A stretch of 64,000 nucleotides of DNA. Origin: Macrocystis pyrifera (Eukaryota > Sar > Phaeophyceae > Laminariales > Laminariaceae). Where the stretch lies: assembly GCA_031763025.1 (NCBI GenBank), contig JASSKH010000005.1, positions 18,008,128-18,072,127 on the forward strand, read 5' to 3'. Shown piece by piece: positions 56,150-64,000 of this stretch (position 1 is the stretch's first letter; each line of letters begins with the position of its first letter). A program made the position numbers and the translations under genes. Under the pieces are notes generated by a model, which did not search any database, had not been told where the DNA came from, and saw only the letters and a list, made by a program, of their open reading frames with translations.

Positions 56150-56345
56150 CACATTTCGCAACTCAAAAGCTTAACTTCAAATTTCAAAATTGAAAGCTCA
56201 TTTCAAACTTGAATGCTCAATTCAAAATTCAAAGACCATTTCTAAACTCAAAAGACCAATTCAAAGTTCAAAGCTCATTTCAAAATTCAAAGATCAATTC
56301 AAAGCTTGAAAAGCTCGATTCAGAATTCAATTTCAGAATTCCAGT
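56150..56345 (+). repeat. TTCAAA-rich degenerate repeat, probable 3' UTR
   Basis: About 12 imperfect ~15-bp units (AAGCTCATTTCAAA, AATTCAAAGACC) directly after the stop codon. A similar TTGAA-rich block lies in intron 42 (53690-53800). No AATAAA is seen nearby. Confidence 0.75.
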
Positions 56346-56349
56346 CCGA

Positions 56350-59300
56350 AAGTAATATCTTAAGTTATTTTTTTCAATTTTGTTTCCTGTTTACAGTTTC
56401 AATTTCATTTTTGTTCATACTTGGTTAATTCAAGGGTGTCTCGATGTTTCGGAGGCGGGGGTTTGGTCGGGATCAGGTTGAGTTGTCGCCTCGTATCCGT
56501 ATAGCATGTTGGTCGGTTGGTGCACCGGCGTTGATTGGCTAGATGGTTTGATTGGCTGGCTGGTGGTCACCGCTGGTGTTCGAAGTACGCGGAATATGGT
56601 TGACCGGGGTTACGTCCTTCCTTTCGTCGACGTTGTTGTACGATTCAGCAGGCGGGAGGTTTTGGGGTAACGCTCCGACGTGAGACATCCGATCCTGATG
56701 TAAGATGTAAGAAGATGACAGATGAAAGATGCAACTTTTTTTTTGTAGAGTACCGGATCGTGTGATAGTATAGTGCCAGTGGTTTCGGACAATGGTGACG
56801 AGTTCTTCGGTAGATTCGATCGATATCGGCCAACTTTTGGCCTCATCGCCTGCTAGCACCTGTTTTGGACCGTGGTTAGTTGATAGGGCATTAGGCCGAC
56901 ATTGGCCATTGTTTGGCTTGCTCGGATTGCGTCCGCTTGTTGGATCATGGGATTGGCCGATATCGGCCAGCTTTTGGCTCCCTCGCGTTTTGCAAGCACT
57001 TGTTGTCGACCATGGTTGTACTCAGTAGGAGATTTGGCCGACTGTTTGTCTTCCTCGCGTATGGCAAATGCTGTGATAGGATCGACGATTACCATGTTTT
57101 GGGGATGTTCTTAACGCAGGCAGTCGAGAAGGGTCTACGTGTACGTAGATTATGTCTATTTTGTGGCGTGTCAAGGTGCAATTCGAGCGTATGCACCCCG
57201 CCGTATGCATAGTATCCATATTGTCTCTTAGAGTTGGTGACCAGAGATTATGTCGACGTTCAGTGAACCGCCCCCGTAACGTACTGTAGGATGAGTCAGC
57301 AAAAGCCTCGATCAGTGCATGCTGTATGCGTGGAATCAGCTGCCGTCTCTGCGTCCTGAAATTATGCTTCGTATAATTTCCATATGAATCAACGAGAAAA
57401 AAACCTGAGTCATTTTGTACTGCTCAAAAGAGACAACGATGTCTTTTTTTCATACTGATGGAAGACAAAACAGCAGTGTCACTTTTCCATGTTGATCAAG
57501 ACGAAACGGTGTCATGTTTTTATACTGATGCAACGAGTCTTGACTGTCCATTTTTTCATACTGATGCAGACAAAAACGTGTCATGTTGTCGTAACAACCA
57601 AGAACAATTAGGGCTGGGCACTGGCTCACTCAGTCAGTAGCGATTATGCTGTCATCAAACTCAATCGGTGTACTGCAGGCGGCCGATCGTAGCTCGGTCA
57701 ATCCCCCCCCCCCCCCCCCCGGCTGGTGAAGGGCGCCGCTTCACTTCCCATCATAATCGGGGCTCAAAACTGCATTCGCCGGGAGTCATCGACACGGAAC
57801 AAATCAAGAAACAAGTCAAGAATAGTGCATGCAACGTGTGGGAAAGGTGTGACGATCTTTCTCTCCCCCCGAAACGCCTTTTTCGGTGGGTTTCCGTACT
57901 AATAATAGTATAAAATGGTGTGTTTCTTAGACGTATGTAAGATGAAATTACTGGCGAATATAGAGGCTGGGTTAACCGGTAAATTACTGCTCGTCTGCCG
58001 TCATATTACTACTGCCAGTACATAATGTGCCAGTGTCCAGCTTCCCTAGGAAAAATCTTGTCATTTTTTCATGTCTGCTTCCTGAATGATTGTTGCGTTG
58101 TTTCGTGCTGATCAAGGCAAAACATCGTCCGTGTCATTTTGTCTCAACTTGACCAAGAAAAACGTGTTCGTAGGTTTGCGCAACACTTTTAAATCGAAAC
58201 TTCCAAAAAAATTGTGCCCGTCTCCAATGCTTTCTTTGATCTTACGTCATCACTACAAAAAAAATGTGGAAATGCGAAAATCCATGTAACATCGCTCCCC
58301 CTAGAAGTCGACTCGCGGTTAATCACGCATGCTTCTTTCTCGGCCGATGCACGCGATTTTCAACCCCAATCAATATGTTTTCACCAAAAACCGACGTGTG
58401 AAAGATGACGGCGACGAGTATTGATACGGCAGCTCCCAAGGTGTGCCTGACCTATCTCACGACAAGCAAGAGAATCGGGGTCAGCGCACGGGGCCGGGCA
58501 AAGAAGACATTAACACCTACGCCCGAAAAACTGCCTCGTAGAGTAGACTACTACCTACCGTTGCTCTGTAGCTGCAGGCCTTACTGTACTACTGTGCTCG
58601 TACCTATAAATACGAGTAATATGTGTATAGCTGTGGGGGCGCGGTGCTTGCTAACACATTGCGTAAGGCGAAAGGCTACGTATACGTATACGTATACCCA
58701 CTGCTGTACACTATTAATATCGGTACTACTGCTGTTGTAGTGGTATGTCATGCACGGAAATGTACGTACGTAAAGTAGTAAGCTAGTTAAGGTGAAAGGC
58801 CACGTCAATGTACACGTATACCTACTATTGTAAATACCAGGCATAATATGTCATGCATCATGAACGGAATGCACGCCGGTTAAAAGTGCACCATGATTTT
58901 CTTTTCACCTCGTCCGCGGCCTTGGCAGGCAGTCGTCTCGCCGTAAGTATGATGAAAGTAAAAGGTAATAGGCCTGTCTGTCAATATCCCGTATCCCGAT
59001 GTTATCAGAGGACTGAAAACAACAATAGCTGACATTGACCAATCACGACAATAAATAGTTAACATCGACCAATTGGCCCACAGTTCGCCGACAGTTTACA
59101 CACAGAGCGCCCCACTTGGACACACGCTCGAAGGCACACCATCTTGCGCACCCGGAGGTATTCAGCAGCCAAAGACAACAAGACAATGAGGTTGAGGGAG
59201 GGTTTTGTTTCGCCTTCTTCATACAACACGCCGAAACGTGTCACGTCAATATCCTACAGGTGCTGTACTCCGCTTCATCCATCCTTGAACCCCCTCTTAA

Positions 59301-60727
59301 TCCACAGACCGTCGGCAGTTTGGAAACTGACTCTCTCCGGCCCTCGCTCGCTTCGTAGGGCCAACACATGCGACTAAAATACCGCTTACATATCGAGAGA
59401 GAAAAGACACGACAAGAAAGCATCACCGGGCAGAAGAAGCTATAACGATACCTACCCGTGGAACAAGAGCAGGGAAAATTGAGTTTTGACTATTGTGTTC
59501 AACCACTCACCCGATCCGCCAGAGAGAACGAACGGAAAACTAACAAGAAAAAACGACTAAAAAGAAAGGGTAAAAACGAAGATACGTCGAAGACGGGCTG
59601 CTTGTATCTGTCAGCAGAGACCGCGCCGTACAGAAGTGCGGCAACAAGCAACACGTCCCGCTACGTTGCTGCCCGTGTCCACTATTCTAGTTTACCTTTG
59701 CAACGCCTAAGCTAACCGCCGGGGTCTTCCGGAGCGACTGGTGAACAATCCTCTTCTCGACAAAGACGCTAGGGAACCTCGGTTTGACCCCTTGACTGAC
59801 CGCCCACCTACTTTATACTGTAGAACCAGTATAATGAGGCCAAAAGAGCTTTTGACGCGAAAAAAAAAAACGTGTTTCCTATTGACTAATACGCACCACG
59901 CTGGAGTGAATACTGGCCAATAATATGCCCGTTTGGACTCTGAATTCAATACCAAATGGATACTATATTCCCGGACAGAGTGGTGGCATCTTTCTTTCTC
60001 GGTAAACATGCCCAGGCGTTACATAACCCCGAGCAGGTTCCGCGGCGCATTGCTGGTTGCAAAGCTAGCAATTTTTTTTGGCACTGGGGAAGCATTTTTT
60101 ACTTCATCATTTACAAACATATTCTCGCGACTTTAGAGTCCGCCTCTCCCTCCCTCCCGCCCTCCTCCTCATCCAAAAAGTACGCACACACGTGGTGCAC
60201 CAAGTGCCGTCCCAGTTCCAAACTAGTTTTCAAAGGGAGTTCAATGAAAAGCCAAATCAACCCCGATAGCATCGCATTTAAGGGAGAGCAACTATCACGG
60301 GGGGGGGCATAGTAATACATAGCAATCAGAACCCCCTACGGACGCACAAGCCATATATGTATATATATCCCCGTATATTAGCACACCATATTCGGTTCTG
60401 ACTACTGCGTTCCCCCGCCATAAACCAACCATCGAAACTCAAAGTCAGCAGCGCGCGCAGGAAGCAATCCTTCGTGCCCCGCACGTCGCTGCATAAAAGC
60501 AACCTCTCTTCCCTGTAGAGAAAAGCGAAACTGCGATCCTGCAAAAACCACCCTTGTTTTTTTCGTCAACTACAGCCGTAGTATCACTTGTGTTCCGTAC
60601 AATGTTGAGTCTTTTTTCGCCGTACAGCTACTACAATGTTTCGCCCAATTGCTACCTACCTATTTTGGGTCATTTTTTTTCATGTGGTCAACTATTACTT
60701 TTTTTGTTGGGGGGGGGGGGGGGTCAA
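56350..60727. other. Intergenic region between convergent genes
   Basis: No ORF with family resemblance. Contents: a partial duplication with GGCCGATATCGGCCA-like words (56815-57015); a degenerate ~45 bp tandem with TTTTTTCATACTGATGCA (57425-57600, related text at 58056-58170); a C15 tract (57706-57720); a ~150 bp duplication (58660-58860; AAAGGCTACGTATACG.., ATGTCATGCA); and T-rich sequence up to the G13 run at 60711-60723. Confidence 0.65.
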
Positions 60728-60870
60728 CTATTTGGTCTGGTTGGCGACACCGGCGATACGGGCCTTGACGGCGTCGAGGTCGCCGAGGTAACGGCCCTGT
60801 AGCGGCGCGATGGCGTCCTTGTGCGGAATGACCTTGAGGTTGTCGTCGAGCTCGTACACGAGGGGCACGC
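60728..60870 (-). CDS. PGAM: Phosphoglycerate mutase, last exon
   Basis: Split codon G|GC, then [46 protein letters not shown], stop TAG (complement 60728-60730). 'PTG.P.VYE.D....P....YLGD...' is invariant in the family. A C13 run (G13 on +) lies just after the stop. Intron 60871-61993 carries TACCTGGTA at 61652 and T-rich sequence. Confidence 0.96.
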
Positions 60871-63701
60871 CTGCATGGCCACGGTGTTGGGCGCACGCGG
60901 AAGGGGGACAGAGAGCGAGAAACATACAGAAAGAGCACGAAGGGTCGAGTGAGCGAATCAAATTGACCAAAAAGAAAGGCGACTCCTTGAAGAACGCAGC
61001 ACGAGATTACCCTGATCGCCAACTTTTGACGAAACAGTTAGCAGAAAATGATTCTAGGTGGGGTGGGGGGTGGGCCAGTGCATCCACACCACGCGCCCGT
61101 TCGAACTCTCCATCGTTTTTTTTTTGTTTTTGCTCCACCGAGCGAGCGCGCGACACAGAAAATAAATAAAAGTGCCGCTCACGTACGAGTACGTCCTTTT
61201 GAAACTCCTCTGCAGCATCGCAGCAAACACGCGGGTGCTTCAAAACCACGCCGGAGCACGCGGCGAAAACGGTGCAAGAAATCACATCGTGCCGAGTTTT
61301 AGTGAAAGGGTCATCATATTGTCATTTGCTAATTTGGCAACTGTAACCCTCCTCATTGCATTACAACGTATATCATCTCTGGTGCGCCAGACAGCAGTCG
61401 CAGGCAGTCAGAAACGACTCGCAAGGTGTCTGTCTGCGTGGAATCGAAGTTGCAAGCGAGTGGCACAAAAAACTCCCAAAATCGCTAAAAAGTTTCATTT
61501 CGAGCGCGGGAGGGAGCATAGCATAAAGGCGACATCACCGATGAAGCAATGGTTTTCACTAAAAGATCGCTGTTCTCCAGGCGGAAAAAATATATCTTCT
61601 TGTATCGTCGTCGACAATGCTGCGGGAAACAAAAGTGTGTTCCCATGATCATACCTGGTAGGTATTAATATAGTGAGATATTCGGCCTAAAAAAAGGTTA
61701 AAAAGGGGCTAGAGAAAGCTCTGGATTCTTGTTTATTTGCATCGACTACGAGTATTCTGAACGGATCTTGGTTGCAAACCCCGTACTCTATTTCGAAGTC
61801 GTATGTATATGTTGCCGAAACGCCTACGTACGCACGCCTACTCCACAGCAGATTCCTGATTGATAGCGCCCCCTTAATGTGTAGGAAAACACACCACATT
61901 GTACTTCTTGCGTGCTTTTCGGACACATCAGCAACGCTTGCTTAACGCATACGGTACATGGGAGTACTAATTGAAGCGGTCAGGTGATCTCACCTGTAGG
62001 GATGTTGAGGCCCGTGATAACGTCTTCCGAGATGCCGTCGAGGTGCTTCACCAGAGCCCGGAGGGAGTTACCGTGTGCAGCGATCTGCGGAGGAGGGGCG
62101 GGGATCGGCGATAGAGGGAGGGGGTGTCATTTGGCCGTCATTGAGTCCACTCCTGCAAACACGCGCATGTCACCCCGGTACAAAAGTACGTACAGTATCA
62201 TACATACCCTGGTAATATTTTTCACAACAGTACCCCGGTAGACCACTGTATGTATGATGAGAGAAGAAGCCAGCCTCACAGTATGGGCAATTAATGGTGT
62301 CGGCAGGACGCCAAAAAGCTGCAACGCTCGCTCCGGATACTTCGCAATCTGAGGCAATTCGTGCCATGACGGGCAAGCATACACACTAATTCGTAGTATT
62401 TCATGCAGTAGTAACCAGAACCAAATATAGTGTCAACTATTACGGGGGACCCTATTAAATAGGATCTATGGTACACACAAAAACCTATATATTTAGCTAT
62501 TTTTACTAGCACAATTTGGTCCTATTTACTATGGTCCCCCGTGATACTTATTTTTCTAGTCCATCGTGGATTCTGATATTTACCGTATTACAAAATACCA
62601 TTACTATTAGACCGAAGATGACACCGCGCGTGATAGAAATTGACAGTCCAGCCAATAGCCGCCTACACAACCCCCAGCTGGCGAATACGCGTGCTTCAAA
62701 TCGCATCCGTCGGCAAGGAAACGAGGCTGATCGCGGCTCAGTGGTCACGGTGCACATGTAACCAAAGCTCAGTCTGCTTGCTCAGCTTGCCCTCGGAAAA
62801 CAGCCACCATTTTTAGCAAAAACCCTGTCCGTACGTGTTCGACGAGCGCGACAGTATCTCTTTGTTTAAGCGTAACCCGGCCAGTACTCGCAGCCTACCC
62901 TTGCCAGGTATTGCTCGTTTCACACACATCCGACAGATAGATCAGCTACAGATAGATAATCTAGATCCCATATTTGGCGTTGTGATGCTGTGCAAGAGCA
63001 TGTATCATACAGATCGTACCGGCAAGCGTGGGCGCAAGAGCCGTGCCATGCAGATAGATCCCACCCGGAAAAAAACAACAGATCATGCAGATGAGATAAC
63101 CTCCATCAGAGATCTATCTGCCCCGGAAGATGTAGATCATGACCTACTGTAGATCTAGATCATCAAAAGGGGATTTACCTCATCTGATCGGTCCGTCCGA
63201 CCAGAGAAGAATTCAAGTTCAGGCAAGCGCAGCTTTCCACCACACTCGCATGAGAAAAATCTCTTCGTTACGCTCGGCCTCTACGAAGAAAAACGAACAG
63301 AACACAACCCATACACCAGCGTGCGTACAACTTTAAGAAACCCTATTAATAGAAATATTATACCAGGCATCATACATGATAGTATCGTATAAACCACTCT
63401 GGCCGCGAATATAAGAATCGTATAGACCTACAGTAACATGGAGACCAATCGGTTTTTACATTCACGGCCAGATTGGTAGTCATGAACATCACGAGTGTAC
63501 ATTAACCACCCACCCCCGCCACACGCACGCCTTCCAACGATACAAAAACGTCCAGAACAATCTGACCCACGACCCACCAGAACTTTCTTGCCGTCCTTGA
63601 TGTCGGGGGAGATGACCTTCTCCCAGTAAGGCAGCACGCGGTCGAGAGTCGTGGCCAAGGATTCCGTGTCTGGCACCTCTTCGGGCGAGAGCGAAGCGTA
63701 C
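60728..63701 (-). CDS. PGAM: Cofactor-dependent phosphoglycerate mutase (3' half of gene, 3 exons)
   Basis: Interconverts 3- and 2-phosphoglycerate in glycolysis/gluconeogenesis through a phosphohistidine intermediate. Exons 63578-63701, 62084-61994 and 60870-60728 join in frame. They read [66 protein letters not shown] and stop (TAG). The second catalytic His is in AAHGNS; the N-terminal RHG phosphohistidine motif and upstream exons lie beyond 64000. About 124 residues are visible, roughly half the usual ~250. It converges with the sacsin-like gene; no functional link is suggested. Confidence 0.95.
61994..62084 (-). CDS. PGAM: Phosphoglycerate mutase, penultimate exon
   Basis: 30 codons plus one base: [30 protein letters not shown]. 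Acceptor TCCGCAG, donor ACA G|GTGAGA. The His of AHGNS is the second active-site histidine. Intron 62085-63577 contains MITE-A copy 7, a family E piece and MITE-C copy 3. Confidence 0.97.
62438..62546 (+). mobile_element. MITE-A copy 7
   Basis: 109 bp, TATTACGGGGGACCCTAT to CTATGGTCCCCCGTGATA, in an intron of the phosphoglycerate mutase gene. Confidence 0.9.
62930..63185. repeat. Family E repeat, copy 5
   Basis: CAGATAGATCAGCTACAGAT, GGGCGCAAGAGCCGTGCC, AGATCCCACCCGG, AGATGTAGATCATGAC: shares these words with 32800-33020. Confidence 0.78.
63391..63478. mobile_element. MITE-C-like copy 3
   Basis: Ends AAACCACTCTGGCCGCGAAT and ATTCACGGCCAGATTGGTAG form an imperfect inverted repeat. Confidence 0.6.
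63578..63701 (-). CDS. PGAM: Phosphoglycerate mutase, first exon in window
   Basis: One base completing an upstream codon, then [41 protein letters not shown]. Donor CTG|GTGGGT joins IAAHGNS in phase 0. The acceptor is TGATGCAG. The upstream intron runs to the window edge. Confidence 0.95.
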
Positions 63702-63769
63702 CTGCATCAGTTTTAGGGGTACAAAAAACATCAGAGTGAAACAAAAGAGATGTTTCCGTTTGGATGTTC

Positions 63770-64000
63770 AACCTTTGTTGCGTGGAAAACGTGATTCGTT
63801 GGACATTGTCCCATTATACCCTCATGTGAACAAAGTGAAACTGCTGTGATTGGTGCAAGTGTTCACGGGGTAGTAATTGGTGAATGTGTTTTCGGGTGGC
63901 CGACAAGGGGTCCAATTGGACGCTGTCCTATGATGTGTAAAAAAGTGATTGGTTGTGGGTGACCAACAAGGGTTCCGGTTGGACGTTGACCTATGTTGTG
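63770..64000. repeat. ~65 bp minisatellite at window edge
   Basis: Imperfect units such as GTGGCCGACAAGGGGTCC, AATTGGACGCTGTCCTATGA and GTGACCAACAAGGGTTCC, GGTTGGACGTTGACCTATGT; about three units, continuing past 64000. Confidence 0.75.

Noticed and set aside
1-64000. CRISPR arrays or prokaryotic defence or operon features
   Set aside because: No direct repeats with unique spacers, no operon-like gene packing, and clear spliceosomal introns throughout.

Overview
The window looks like nuclear DNA of an intron-rich eukaryote, most likely a stramenopile and perhaps a brown alga. Reasons: one gene spans the first 56 kb in about 46 short exons split by introns of 0.2-4 kb. Splice sites are GTGAG-type donors and CAG acceptors, coding GC is high, introns are full of simple repeats, and a degenerate non-LTR retrotransposon is present. 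The lineage is an inference; nothing in the sequence proves it. No bacterial-type operon, CRISPR array or rRNA is visible.

Positions 1-56143 (+) hold a 5'-partial gene for a giant sacsin-like protein of about 4,000 residues in view, ending in a C3HC4 RING finger. Exons 1-15 carry the back half of one sacsin repeat. Exons 16-26 start another repeat with a degenerate Hsp90-type ATPase region. Exons 27-44 continue the helical sacsin array, and exons 45-46 encode a coiled coil, the RING and the stop codon. Exon joins were chosen by matching sacsin family motifs across the splice; 38 of 45 introns are phase 0. Two introns fit only a GC-AG junction. About nine exons need a single-base frame correction at a homopolymer, nearly always a G run. 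Everything else in the gene is intact, so assembly error is the first suspect.

Positions 56144-60727 are a 4.6 kb gap between convergent genes, with low-complexity and duplicated AT-rich sequence. Positions 60728-63701 (-) hold the last three exons of a cofactor-dependent phosphoglycerate mutase (glycolysis); its 5' part lies beyond the right edge.

The non-coding sequence is rich in mobile-element debris: seven copies of a ~110 bp MITE (A), two smaller palindromic families (B, C), a ~520 bp G-tract-bounded family (D), a GATCTGTAGAT-rich family (E), an antisense non-LTR reverse transcriptase fossil and many mini- and microsatellites. The most unusual signal is a 9-bp motif, TACC(A/T)GGTA. It occurs at least 16 times, never in an exon, and two MITE copies carry it as a 7-bp insertion that duplicates a TA. 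Also notable: C-rich tracts lie towards intron 3' ends and G tracts nearer 5' ends, and one intron holds a tandem array of splice-donor-like sequences.
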